Below, in pieces: positions 1-8,228 of a stretch of 64,000 nt of DNA (positions are counted from its first letter, which is position 1; the number at the start of each line of letters is the position of its first letter). A program made the position numbers and the translations under genes. The DNA lies in the NCBI RefSeq assembly GCF_018882465.1, contig NZ_JACVOK010000001.1, positions 1 through 64,000 of the forward strand, in the 5' to 3' direction. This stretch comes from Polynucleobacter sp. 73C-SIWE. Lineage in GTDB: Bacteria > Pseudomonadota > Gammaproteobacteria > Burkholderiales > Burkholderiaceae. The notes under the pieces are model-generated. The model did not search any database, was not told the origin of the DNA, and was given only the letters and a program-made list of their open reading frames with translations.

Positions 1-497
1 AGCCCCTACGCGGTAATTTAGATACCCGCATGGGTAAGCTAGATCGTGGCGAGTACCAAGCCATTATTTTGGCAGCGGCTGGTTTAAAGCGCTTAGGACT
101 CGAGAGTCGTATTCGAGCCTTCTTGCCTTACGATCCCTATACCCCGGCTGCTGGTCAAGGCGCTTTAGGTATTGAGACTCTCACTACCCATCCCCACATC
201 AAAGACTGGTTAGCTCCCTTAAATGACATGCCCACGCTCTTGGCAGTGTCTGCCGAGCGGATGGTCTCTCGCCAGTTAGGCGGTTCTTGTGAAGTGCCCT
301 TAGCTGCCCATGCCACTTGGGATCAAAACCAACTGCAAATTCGCTCTTTTGTCGCGAGCACTGATGGCAAAGCCATCTGCCTAGCCCATGGCAAAGGAGT
401 AGTGCAATCACTTGCCGATGCAGAAGCACTAGGTTTGGCTGTTGCCCAAGATTTACTAGGGCAAGGTGCGGCGGAATTGATTCCGAAGCCTCTATAA
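1..497 (+). CDS. hemC: Hydroxymethylbilane synthase (porphobilinogen deaminase), 3' part
   Basis: The enzyme joins four porphobilinogens into hydroxymethylbilane, a cytosolic step shared by haem and bacteriochlorophyll synthesis. The gene is cut by the window edge; the frame runs from base 3, so only the C-terminal ~165 residues are seen. They begin with the family's RGNLDTR segment, followed by the [11 protein letters not shown] region. The cysteine that carries the dipyrromethane cofactor is in the [10 protein letters not shown] motif, codon at 288-290. The C-terminal domain is complete and ends at a TAA. A haem-pathway gene sits near the puc locus, but it is a normal housekeeping gene and may be there by chance. 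The identification is firm. Confidence 0.95.
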   Translation, partial: PLRGNLDTRMGKLDRGEYQAIILAAAGLKRLGLESRIRAFLPYDPYTPAAGQGALGIETLTTHPHIKDWLAPLNDMPTLLAVSAERMVSRQLGGSCEVPLAAHATWDQNQLQIRSFVASTDGKAICLAHGKGVVQSLADAEALGLAVAQDLLGQGAAELIPKPL

Positions 498-556
498 AAT
501 CGCTAGAATTAAACCTATTCATCAACTTTGACTCACCCCAACATCAAGAGGTAGAC

Positions 557-733
557 ATGTTCTCCAAAACAATTATTAGCCTAGCTTTTCTGTTCATCAT
601 GTTGCTTGGTCTCATCTTGGCGATACGAGATCAGGAGTACGCCCTGTTTGTTATTGGCCTGGGCGGGTATTTTCTGTCTGCTATCACCCCGAGTTTGTGC
701 AAATGTAGCAGAAAATTCAAATCAACAAATTAA
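557..733 (+). CDS. Small two-helix membrane protein, 58 aa
   Basis: This short reading frame is preceded by a reasonable ribosome binding site (AAGAGGTAG, about 5 bases before the ATG). The product has two hydrophobic stretches, about residues 6-23 and 29-45, a short polar turn (RDQEY) and a basic C-terminus with a CKC motif. I do not recognise the family. It lies 59 bases after hemC on the same strand and 11 bases before another small membrane-protein gene, so the two may be co-transcribed. Function unknown. Translation is supported by the Shine-Dalgarno sequence and the clean two-helix hydropathy. Confidence 0.55.
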   Translation: MFSKTIISLAFLFIMLLGLILAIRDQEYALFVIGLGGYFLSAITPSLCKCSRKFKSTN

Positions 734-744
734 TAGCTGATGGT

Positions 745-945
745 ATGAGTAATACCAAAAATAAATTTCATTTTTGGCGCTTCATACCCTACTTGCTTGC
801 CAGCATTATTGGGTTTGGTTATGGATTCAAGTTTGGTTACGAAATTAGTGGAACAGGACTTGCTGTTCTGACCGGCATAGTCACTGCACTCATTTGCAAT
901 TTCATGATGGAGTATGTGGTGCACAAAATATTTGGCCCACGATAA
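745..945 (+). CDS. Small two-helix membrane protein, 66 aa
   Basis: The product has a polar basic N-terminus (SNTKNKFHFWR), a Gly-rich hydrophobic segment (about 14-33) containing YGFKFGYE, and a second segment (about 36-58) ending in a short basic tail. The ribosome binding site is weak (CTGATGG), so translation may depend on the upstream 58-aa gene, whose stop is 11 bases away. No family recognised. It is convergent with the puc transcript and separated from it by two hairpins at 945-993. A link to the antenna genes is possible from position only. Confidence 0.5.
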   Translation: MSNTKNKFHFWRFIPYLLASIIGFGYGFKFGYEISGTGLAVLTGIVTALICNFMMEYVVHKIFGPR

Positions 946-993
946 ACACCTCACATATCAATATGAGGTGTTACAAGTAAATCTTTTACTTGT
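945..993. terminator. Two adjacent hairpins between convergent transcripts
   Basis: The first hairpin pairs 945-953 (AACACCTCA) with 964-972 (TGAGGTGTT) around a 10-base loop. The second pairs 973-981 (ACAAGTAAA) with 985-993 (TTTACTTGT). They begin at the stop of the 66-aa gene, and the second overlaps the stop of the 31-aa minus-strand gene. They probably end both convergent transcripts. The U-tracts are poor, so this is a likely but not textbook intrinsic terminator. Confidence 0.5.
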
Positions 994-1081
994 ATTTGCT
1001 AGTAAGGCGTTTTGCCATTGATGCGATAGTGATAAGGCAAACAATTACCCAAGCTGTTAATAAAATTCCAGTTACATTCAT
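986..1081 (-). CDS. 31-aa single-helix membrane peptide at the 3' end of the puc operon
   Basis: This is a minus-strand frame of 31 codons. A strong Shine-Dalgarno (GAGGAGA) lies five bases before the ATG. The peptide starts MNVTGILLTAW, has one hydrophobic helix at about residues 3-22, and ends in a basic tail (KRLTSKYK). By the positive-inside rule the C-terminus would be cytoplasmic. It lies 60 bases downstream of the pucC-like stop on the same strand, so it is probably the last gene of the puc operon. Small single-helix polypeptides (gamma or PucD-type) occur in some purple-bacterial antennas, and this one has the right size and place, but no sequence match is claimed. The start and frame are well supported; the role is a guess. 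Confidence 0.6.
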   Translation of the reverse strand: MNVTGILLTAWVIVCLITIASMAKRLTSKYK

Positions 1082-1141
1082 CTCTGTCTCCTCGAATAAA
1101 ACGCATACTTCGTAAAATAGATACAACGGCTAAATACGATT

Positions 1142-2530
1142 TTATTTCCTCTTCGGTAAAAGCGTTGTCATGGAAAAAATTGTAGCAATCAATAGCCCAA
1201 TTTCCAAGAAATATACGAAAGAATAGCCTGTAGCTGGGCCTATGACCCCATCAGGGAGCCAATTTGTGGCGCCAATTGCAACAACAATATCCCGAATGAC
1301 CCCGCCCATGCCAATTGCAATCCCGGCTGCAGTTGCCTGCACTGCGCCCCATGCCCCTAATGCAAGACCCCTTTGATTGGAAGGTGCCAACTGCATCGTT
1401 GCAGTTAAAGTCCCGTGGCTAAATAGACCGCCACCAAAACCAATCAAAAAAGTACCTAGCAAGAACAGTGCCGTCAACGCCAGTGGCGCAGACAACATAA
1501 TCAATACAAATGCTGGAATACCCACTAATGCGCCAATAGTGGCCATATAGAAGGGATCGGTGCCTTTACCAAGTACACGAGAAGCCCAACTAAATCCGAT
1601 TAATCCGCCAAGCGCTAGGATGGCAGTGAGCATAGTGGTATCACTCACAGTCATACCTAAAATCTGCCCACCATAAGGCTCAAGCAAAACTTCATTCATA
1701 CTAAAAGCCATTGTTCCAAATCCAACAGCAACCAACCTTCTCTTGGCGTTGCCACCTTGCGCAAAAGTGCGCCAAGAATCTAAGAACGAAGGCTCTCCAG
1801 AAGATTTCTTTTCAACTTGACCTCTCGGCTCTTGTTTCCATAAGGAGATGACATTCAGTAGCAGCGTAATAATCGCTGCAGCTTGAATGACTTGAATTAA
1901 TTTGCCAGGGCTAAATTCATTTAAAGCCAAACCAAATATCAACGCACTCACAATCATGCCAAGCAGCTGCATGACGTACATCAACCCAACTACTTTAGGC
2001 TGATCAACTTCAGGAGCTAGATCTGTCGCTAGAGCCAAGCCTACTGTCTGCGTAATATGAATGCCAGCACCTACCAGCAAAAATGCCAGGCCAGAGGCAG
2101 CCCAACCAATCCAAACTGGTGCTTGCGCAGATTGTCCAGCGCCCGATAAAACCAGCAATGCGAACGGCATAATGGATAGTCCGCCAAATTGAACTAGCGT
2201 GCCCATCCAGATAAAGGGCACTCTTCGCCAACCAAACGCAGATTTATGGTTATCCGAACGAAAGCCTATGAGGGCTCTAAAAGGGGCAAAGATGATTGGC
2301 AATGAAATCATCACCGAAACAATCGAAGCTGGCACATGCAGCTCGACAATCATCACGCGGTTTAAGGTACCCACTAGTAAAACCAATGCCATCCCTGAGG
2401 AGGCCTGAAAAAGCGAGAGTCTTAGTAATCTTGATAGAGGTAAGTCATCTGAAGCAGCATCCGCAAAGGGAAGATATCGAGGTCCAAGATTAGACCAGGA
2501 CTGCATGAGCATTTTTGTCACTCGCTTCAT
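1142..2530 (-). CDS. pucC: PucC/LhaA-family MFS protein for light-harvesting complex assembly
   Basis: The 462-residue inner-membrane protein has about 12 hydrophobic segments and belongs to the bacteriochlorophyll delivery branch of the major facilitator superfamily (PucC, LhaA, BchG-neighbour proteins). Recognisable parts are the RLSLFQASSGMA segment of the first helix, the PFRALIGFRSDNH loop, GWRRVPFIWMGTL, and a C-terminal half with GFGGGLFSHGTLTATM. These proteins help assemble LH1 or LH2 and are thought to deliver pigment. It is downstream of pucA, past a hairpin terminator at 2604-2631, and its ribosome binding site (GGTAG) is weak, so it should be made at lower levels than the antenna subunits. 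LhaA (LH1-specific) is the main alternative name; position beside pucBA favours PucC. Confidence 0.88.
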   Translation of the reverse strand: MKRVTKMLMQSWSNLGPRYLPFADAASDDLPLSRLLRLSLFQASSGMALVLLVGTLNRVMIVELHVPASIVSVMISLPIIFAPFRALIGFRSDNHKSAFGWRRVPFIWMGTLVQFGGLSIMPFALLVLSGAGQSAQAPVWIGWAASGLAFLLVGAGIHITQTVGLALATDLAPEVDQPKVVGLMYVMQLLGMIVSALIFGLALNEFSPGKLIQVIQAAAIITLLLNVISLWKQEPRGQVEKKSSGEPSFLDSWRTFAQGGNAKRRLVAVGFGTMAFSMNEVLLEPYGGQILGMTVSDTTMLTAILALGGLIGFSWASRVLGKGTDPFYMATIGALVGIPAFVLIMLSAPLALTALFLLGTFLIGFGGGLFSHGTLTATMQLAPSNQRGLALGAWGAVQATAAGIAIGMGGVIRDIVVAIGATNWLPDGVIGPATGYSFVYFLEIGLLIATIFSMTTLLPKRK

Positions 2531-2603
2531 GTAATAAATTCTACCTTAGTGGCCTAGAAATATATATGAAGTAATGCTGGTGGTTTTTATGTAAATGTAG
2601 AAA

Positions 2604-2631
2604 CTAAAAAGGCTGGTGTTAAGCCAGCCTT
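2604..2631 (-). terminator. Intercistronic terminator between pucA and pucC
   Basis: On the minus strand, AAGGCTGG and CCAGCCTT (2609-2616 with 2624-2631) form an 8-bp GC-rich stem with a 7-base loop, followed by TTTTTAGTTT. It lies 20 bases after the pucA stop and about 70 bases before pucC. Partial read-through would give abundant pucBA mRNA and scarce pucC mRNA, the ratio expected for antenna subunits versus an assembly factor. Confidence 0.8.
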
Positions 2632-2650
2632 GATAGTGGTCTAAAGCGTT

Positions 2651-2845
2651 TTACTTTTTAACCGGTGCCGCGGGTGCCGTTGCTACTGCCGCCGTCTTGG
2701 CGCCACCCTCTAAGAAACCACTAACCCAAGTTGTATGAGTCAAGATTGCTAAGTGCACACTAAAAGAACCGATTGCCACTGCTGCTAGCATGATCGGAAC
2801 TCCAACTGTAGGCTTCACTACCGTCCACATTTTTCCGTAAATCAT
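2651..2845 (-). CDS. pucA: LH2 antenna alpha subunit
   Basis: The 64-residue single-helix protein binds bacteriochlorophyll and carotenoid in the peripheral antenna. It opens with [17 protein letters not shown], the usual N-terminal cap, and carries His31 in the [12 protein letters not shown] motif, the ligand of the B850-type pigment. At the positions that are Tyr44-Trp45 in B800-850 complexes of Rhodoblastus acidophilus it has Phe44-Leu45, the pair known from B800-820 (LH3) complexes. An Ala/Pro-rich tail ([13 protein letters not shown]) extends past the usual end, as in Rubrivivax-like alpha chains. The ribosome binding site is strong (AGGGAGA). It lies 17 bases after pucB in the same operon. 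Absorption cannot be proved from sequence alone. Confidence 0.95.
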   Translation of the reverse strand: MIYGKMWTVVKPTVGVPIMLAAVAIGSFSVHLAILTHTTWVSGFLEGGAKTAAVATAPAAPVKK

Positions 2846-2862
2846 ATTGATCTCCCTTTTCC

Positions 2863-3012
2863 TTATTTAAGCCAAGGCGAATAAATATAAGCAAGCAAAT
2901 GTGCTAGTGCTGCAATCATCCCAAAAAACTGGGTCCCCTGAATCAGATTCCGATGCAACTCCTCTGATTGTTCCTCCGTCAGGCCGGTAAGGCTCATTTT
3001 TCCATCTGACAT
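2863..3012 (-). CDS. pucB: LH2 antenna beta subunit
   Basis: The 49-residue beta polypeptide begins [20 protein letters not shown]. The EELH histidine (His20) is the conserved polar-side histidine, and His38 in the [14 protein letters not shown] segment is the ligand of the ring of coupled bacteriochlorophylls; the protein ends SPWLK, as in typical beta chains. One transmembrane helix spans about residues 24-44. A GGGAG ribosome binding site lies 9 bases before the ATG. As in other purple bacteria pucB precedes pucA, and both are read from the promoter at 3106-3134. The identification is secure although the gene is very short. Confidence 0.95.
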   Translation of the reverse strand: MSDGKMSLTGLTEEQSEELHRNLIQGTQFFGMIAALAHLLAYIYSPWLK

Positions 3013-3102
3013 AGTTTGCGTCTCCCTATAGAAAAGACTAACTAAACGTGCAACCCCGCACGCAGGGTAGTGACCAAAATCACTGTTTCCAATTACTACA
3101 TG

Positions 3103-3120
3103 TGTAATCTATTAAATACA
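3103..3120. promoter_or_regulatory. PpsR/CrtJ-type operator, proximal site
   Basis: The sequence TGTAATCTATTAAATACA fits TGT-N12-ACA, the recognition pattern of PpsR/CrtJ, the aerobic repressor of photosystem genes in purple bacteria. It covers the -10 box (3106-3111) of the puc promoter. A matching site lies 8 bp away. The regulator gene itself is not in this window; the ppsR-named gene at 16349 is an unrelated PEP synthase regulator. Confidence 0.72.
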
Positions 3121-3134
3121 CTTAAAAATGTCAA
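3106..3134 (-). promoter_or_regulatory. puc operon sigma-70-type promoter
   Basis: On the minus strand a perfect -35 box TTGACA (3134-3129) is followed after 17 bp by TAGATT (3111-3106, four of six consensus bases). The predicted transcript starts near 3099, giving an ~87-base leader before pucB. Both promoter boxes lie inside the two TGT-N12-ACA operators, so a bound repressor would directly block RNA polymerase. Confidence 0.75.
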
Positions 3135-3146
3135 GGTTAATGTACA
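3129..3146. promoter_or_regulatory. PpsR/CrtJ-type operator, distal site
   Basis: TGTCAAGGTTAATGTACA fits TGT-N12-ACA and overlaps the -35 box. The gap to the proximal site is exactly 8 bp (3121-3128), the spacing at which CrtJ is known to bind two palindromes cooperatively, as at the Rhodobacter capsulatus bchC promoter. Confidence 0.72.
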
Positions 3147-3176
3147 TTTTTAAGTTGGAAATAGAAATTTTTATAT

Positions 3177-3221
3177 AAAAATCAATTACTTATATAAATA
3201 ATTAACTTCTAATTGATTTTT
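3177..3221. repeat. Perfect 12-bp inverted repeat in AT-rich DNA
   Basis: AAAAATCAATTA (3177-3188) is the exact reverse complement of TAATTGATTTTT (3210-3221), with a 21-base spacer. It lies about 45 bp upstream of the puc -35 box. It could be a protein site or simply an AT-rich coincidence. Confidence 0.5.
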
Positions 3222-3304
3222 AAATGTTGTAAAAATATATACAAAATTAGTATTTACCCTAATATAAAAATCGGCAAGATTTCTATACCGATAAATGCCT
3301 ACCC

Positions 3305-3400
3305 ATGGCAATTAGCCATAACTTTGTAACGATGGGGGAAGGACTTGCAGCCGCACTTCGTAAATCTGAAGCTAAGCTGCGTGACTATTCTCTGAAGTAA
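3305..3400 (+). CDS. Doubtful 31-codon frame
   Basis: The frame encodes a small amphipathic peptide (MAISHNFVTMGEGLAAALRK and 11 more residues) whose C-terminal half looks helical and charged. No convincing ribosome binding site precedes the ATG. It may be a remnant of a longer gene, a tiny protein, or chance. No homology recognised. Confidence 0.2.
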   Translation: MAISHNFVTMGEGLAAALRKSEAKLRDYSLK

Positions 3401-3431
3401 CGATTCGTTGGGCTAAAGCCAACAATGAATA

Positions 3432-3962
3432 TCAAGAAGTCTTGAGATATTTACCAAATGCAAATACTGAGTTTGGACCTAAGCGTGGCTTGGTCTTCTT
3501 CAACGCTTTCTTCTTTTGTGGAGCAGCTAAAACTTGAGTAGATGAACTAGGTTTAACGTGGTTAAAGCCTTTTGTACTTTGCTCAATGCTAATGGATGAC
3601 TTTTGCAATGCCTCAGATAGCGTCATTTGCTGCATTTGAATACTCATGTGCTTATCGAGATCTGACCAAAACATGGAGCCCAAATCCTCACGGGCACTTT
3701 CATTTCCACCCATTAGGCATACAACGTCATACAAAGAAATATCATTTGGTTCTTTGCTCAAAGAGTAACCACCACCAGGGCCACGATGACTTCTGATCAT
3801 CCCAGCAACCCTTAATTGAGAAAAGATAGTCTCTAAATAAGAATGAGACAGCTTGTGCCGATGACACATGAGCGGAATAGAAATGGCACGGCCATGGGCA
3901 GTATGGGCTGCAATATCCAATAGGATTTGGAAGGCAATTTTGCTTTTACTGGAGATTCGCAT
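3432..3962 (-). CDS. Rrf2-family transcriptional regulator, lacking the usual cluster cysteines
   Basis: The 176-residue protein has the Rrf2/IscR winged-helix fold: an N-terminal helix (KSKIAFQILLDIAAH), a recognition region near residues 32-60 (HKLSHSYLETIFSQLRVAGMI) and the wing RSHRGPGGGYSLSKEP. IscR binds a 2Fe-2S cluster with three closely spaced cysteines after VVxxMGG. Here that stretch reads GGNESAREDLG and has none, so the protein is probably not a classical cluster sensor. A 55-residue basic tail ends in RLGPNSVFAFGKYLKTS. It is the gene next upstream of the puc promoter, on the same strand. A link to puc control is possible but rests only on position. Confidence 0.85.
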   Translation of the reverse strand: MRISSKSKIAFQILLDIAAHTAHGRAISIPLMCHRHKLSHSYLETIFSQLRVAGMIRSHRGPGGGYSLSKEPNDISLYDVVCLMGGNESAREDLGSMFWSDLDKHMSIQMQQMTLSEALQKSSISIEQSTKGFNHVKPSSSTQVLAAPQKKKALKKTKPRLGPNSVFAFGKYLKTS

Positions 3963-3994
3963 GCTTTCAATATACCTCTAATAGATCCAAAGTT

Positions 3995-4022
3995 AAACCC
4001 CCCACTATTTCAGCAGGGGTTT
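3995..4022 (-). terminator. Hairpin downstream of azlD
   Basis: AAACCCC (3995-4001) pairs with GGGGTTT (4016-4022) three bases past the azlD stop. It probably ends the azlC-azlD transcript before the Rrf2 gene; the following T-run is short. Confidence 0.5.
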
Positions 4023-4024
4023 GT

Positions 4025-4360
4025 TTAGATCAAAAATCTAGCCAGAGTAAAAAAGGTCATTCCCAATAATATGGTCGCCAAGATACTGTTGGTGACCAAA
4101 AATCCAATCGCCCCACCAATAGCTCCAAATAGTTGGGGTGAATGCAGGTTTAATTCAAATAGTTGTGTTGCTGGATCTTTTACAAACAATACATCCGGAA
4201 GAACAATCGCAATCAGCGCAGCAGTAGGTGCATAGCGCAAGAACTCATGAACAGTTCTGGGAATGGGAAATTTGGAGCCCGCCAAAAGAAAAGAGCCTCT
4301 GCTCAGTATGCTAACTAGCATCAGGCCAAAAAAAGCAATCCATAGGTCCACTGTATTCAT
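4025..4360 (-). CDS. azlD: AzlD-family small subunit of branched-chain amino acid exporter
   Basis: The 111-residue protein has about three to four hydrophobic helices and the AzlD pattern: an N-terminal helix, then FPIPRTVHEFLRYAPTAALIAIVLPD. With AzlC it forms a two-part exporter of branched-chain amino acids or analogues in the inner membrane. Its ATG overlaps the azlC stop by 4 bases (ATGA), so translation is coupled. The substrate has not been tested for this pair and the family is only loosely characterised. Confidence 0.85.
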   Translation of the reverse strand: MNTVDLWIAFFGLMLVSILSRGSFLLAGSKFPIPRTVHEFLRYAPTAALIAIVLPDVLFVKDPATQLFELNLHSPQLFGAIGGAIGFLVTNSILATILLGMTFFTLARFLI

Positions 4361-5067
4361 ACGCTCTTCTTTTGAGATTGTTTATCCACCAGTACTGCAG
4401 CCATCACGCCAGCAATCACTGAGCAAACAATCGTTAAGCGATATGGCAGATTGATTGTTAAGACGCAAGTAACAGCCGCGGTTAATGCTGAGATAACAGC
4501 AGTCTTATGTTTGATCGCAGGAATGATCAAGGCGATCAATGCGAGAGGTCCAGCAAACCCAAGCCCCCAAGAGCTCGGGATGTAAGACCCACCAAAAATA
4601 GCAATTAATGCACCGACCTGCCAAAAAAACCAATGCGCTAAAACCATTCCCATGAAATAGAGCAGCTGAACCTGGCTCCCTTGAGGATTTTCTGGTGATG
4701 GAAACTTTTCTATGAATTTCGCAAAACTCATATCGGTGTTTAGACCTCCAATACCCAACCTTTGCCAGAAAGAATAACGTTGGAAGTGAGGCTGAAGGAC
4801 GGCGCTAAAAATAACAAAGCGAGACATCACAATGAATGCCGTTAGCCAAACAGTCCAAAAAGGATAATCTCCAGCAAGCAATGGCATCACTGCCAACTGT
4901 GACGACCCAGCATAGACCAGCATATTGAACCAAAATGTATTTGCCGGGCTAAGTCCAGCGCTGAGCAAACTAATACTCGTGACTAACGACCAAGCAATGA
5001 TGCCCGGAGATGACTCGAGCATCACTTTGCAGCCCTGAATAAAAGGGGGTTGTTGGAAAAATTTCAA
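4357..5067 (-). CDS. azlC: AzlC-family large subunit of branched-chain amino acid exporter
   Basis: The 236-residue protein is mostly hydrophobic with six or more helices. Family features include FIQGCKVMLESSPGIIAW near the N-terminus, YAGSSQLAVMPLL, and RFVIFSAVLQPHF. The frame opens at a TTG (5067) with no good ribosome binding site; a start near residues 15-16 (GTG/ATG, about 5022) would remove part of the conserved first segment, so the upstream start is kept with doubt. It precedes azlD with a 4-base overlap and is 50 bases from guaA, which reads the same way. Confidence 0.85.
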   Translation of the reverse strand: MKFFQQPPFIQGCKVMLESSPGIIAWSLVTSISLLSAGLSPANTFWFNMLVYAGSSQLAVMPLLAGDYPFWTVWLTAFIVMSRFVIFSAVLQPHFQRYSFWQRLGIGGLNTDMSFAKFIEKFPSPENPQGSQVQLLYFMGMVLAHWFFWQVGALIAIFGGSYIPSSWGLGFAGPLALIALIIPAIKHKTAVISALTAAVTCVLTINLPYRLTIVCSVIAGVMAAVLVDKQSQKKSV

Positions 5068-5117
5068 AGGGGTTAATGCTTTTTTAGTGGATTGGATAGT
5101 GGCTCAGTCGCGAGTTT

Positions 5118-6725
5118 CTATTCCCACTCAATCGTTGCAGGTGGCTTGCCACTGATGTCGTACACCACTCGATTGATGCCACGCACTTCATTGATGATGC
5201 GATTGGAAACTCTACCTAATAACTCATGAGGTAAATGTGCCCAGTGCGCCGTCATAAAGTCTTGTGTTTGAACTGCTCTGAGCGCAACAACATATTCGTA
5301 GGTTCTGCCATCGCCCATCACACCAACCGATTTGACTGGGAGAAAAACTGCAAAGGCCTGACTTGTTAAGTCATACCAAGACTTTTGGCTAATCTCATCA
5401 ATGGTGTTGCGTAATTCTTCAATAAAGATTGCGTCAGCACGTTGCAAGAGACTTGCAAATTCTTCCTTCACTTCGCCCAATATACGCACACCTAGACCTG
5501 GGCCTGGGAATGGATGGCGATAAACCATCTCACGTGGCAAGCCCAATGCCACGCCGAGTTCACGTACTTCATCTTTGAAGAGCTCACGCAATGGCTCTAG
5601 CAACTTGAGGCGCATATCCTCTGGCAAGCCACCTACGTTGTGATGGCTCTTAATGGTATGCGCACCCTTTTTACCTTTACCAGCAGACTCAATCACGTCC
5701 GGATAAATAGTGCCCTGGGCAAGCCACTTGGCATTCTGAATCTTGCCAGACTCGCTCTGGAAAATTTCTACAAATTCTTTGCCGATGATCTTGCGCTTTG
5801 CTTCAGGATCAGAAACGTCTGACAACTTACCCATAAAGGTATCTTTTGCATCTACTCGAATCACTTTGACGCCGAGATTGCGGGCAAACATCTCCATGAC
5901 CATGTCGCCTTCGTTCAAACGCAATAGACCGTGGTCAACAAACACACAAGTTAATTGATCACCAATCGCACGATGAATCAGAGCGGCAGCAACGCTGGAG
6001 TCAACGCCACCTGATAAACCAAGTATGACTTCTTCATCACCTACTTGCTTACGAATGTTCTCAACAGCTTCGCTGATGTAATCACCCATCACCCAGTCAG
6101 GCTTGCATTTGCAAATCTCATGCACAAAGCGCTCAATGATTGCAGTACCTTGGATAGTATGCGTAACTTCTGGATGAAATTGGAATGCATAAAAGCGGCG
6201 ATCTTCATCTGCCATTCCAGCGATAGGACAAGACTCTGTAGAAGCCATCAACTTAAAGGCTGGAGGCATAGTGGTGACAGAGTCACCGTGGCTCATCCAT
6301 ACCTTAAGAATGCCATGTCCTTCGCTAGTAGAAAAATCCTGAATACCTTTGAGCAAATTAGTATGGCCATGAGCACGCACTTCTGAGTAACCGAATTCAC
6401 GGGCCTTACCTAGTGACTCTGCAGAAGCTACTGCGCCACCCAATTGGGTTGCCATCGTTTGCATGCCATAGCAAATACCCAATACAGGCACACCTAATTC
6501 AAAAACAATTTGAGGGGCCCGAGGGCTACCAGCTTCTGTTACCGAGCTTGGACCGCCAGAAAGGATGATTCCTTTACCGCCCTGCTCTTGGATAAATTTG
6601 CGAATGAATTCTGGATCACAATCGTAAGGATGGATCTCTGAATACACTCGTGCATCACGCACACGCCTAGCAATTAATTGAGTTACTTGTGAACCAAAGT
6701 CGAGAATCAGTATTTTGTCGTGCAC
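5118..6725 (-). CDS. guaA: GMP synthase (glutamine-hydrolysing)
   Basis: The enzyme converts XMP to GMP with ATP and glutamine in the cytosol. The N-terminal amidotransferase domain has the catalytic cysteine in LGICYGMQ and a histidine-glutamate pair in [10 protein letters not shown]. The ATP pyrophosphatase domain has the P-loop GLSGGVDSS, and the C-terminal dimerisation domain ends IEWE. The family N-terminus ([15 protein letters not shown]) fits the GTG at 6725. An in-frame ATG at 6746 would add seven residues and overlap the end of guaB. About 535 residues, normal for the family. It follows guaB directly, so the two last steps of GMP synthesis are made together. Confidence 0.96.
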   Translation of the reverse strand: MHDKILILDFGSQVTQLIARRVRDARVYSEIHPYDCDPEFIRKFIQEQGGKGIILSGGPSSVTEAGSPRAPQIVFELGVPVLGICYGMQTMATQLGGAVASAESLGKAREFGYSEVRAHGHTNLLKGIQDFSTSEGHGILKVWMSHGDSVTTMPPAFKLMASTESCPIAGMADEDRRFYAFQFHPEVTHTIQGTAIIERFVHEICKCKPDWVMGDYISEAVENIRKQVGDEEVILGLSGGVDSSVAAALIHRAIGDQLTCVFVDHGLLRLNEGDMVMEMFARNLGVKVIRVDAKDTFMGKLSDVSDPEAKRKIIGKEFVEIFQSESGKIQNAKWLAQGTIYPDVIESAGKGKKGAHTIKSHHNVGGLPEDMRLKLLEPLRELFKDEVRELGVALGLPREMVYRHPFPGPGLGVRILGEVKEEFASLLQRADAIFIEELRNTIDEISQKSWYDLTSQAFAVFLPVKSVGVMGDGRTYEYVVALRAVQTQDFMTAHWAHLPHELLGRVSNRIINEVRGINRVVYDISGKPPATIEWE

Positions 6726-6738
6726 GAAAGAAACAGCC

Positions 6739-8211
<1,473 letters not shown>

Positions 8212-8228
8212 CTAGTCGCAAAAACAGA

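Larger units (their letters stand above)
3013..3431. other. 419-bp region between pucB and the Rrf2-type gene: puc leader, promoter and AT-rich tract
   Basis: Reading toward higher coordinates, the stretch holds the puc 5' leader (about 3013-3099) with a small hairpin (3069-3073 with 3080-3084), then the promoter and two operators (3103-3146), then a strongly AT-rich tract (3150-3290) directly upstream of the -35 box that could act as an UP element. It contains a perfect 12-bp inverted repeat (3177-3188 with 3210-3221) and, on the plus strand, a dubious 31-codon frame at 3305-3400. Nothing else recognisable. Confidence 0.7.

Noticed and set aside
3085..3101. A third PpsR-like site (TGT...ACA at 3084-3100)
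   Set aside because: The spacer is 11 bases, not 12, and it lies downstream of the -10 box.
3225..3245. TGT...ACA pattern in the AT-rich tract
   Set aside because: Spacers of 10 or 13 bases only; expected by chance in AT-rich DNA.
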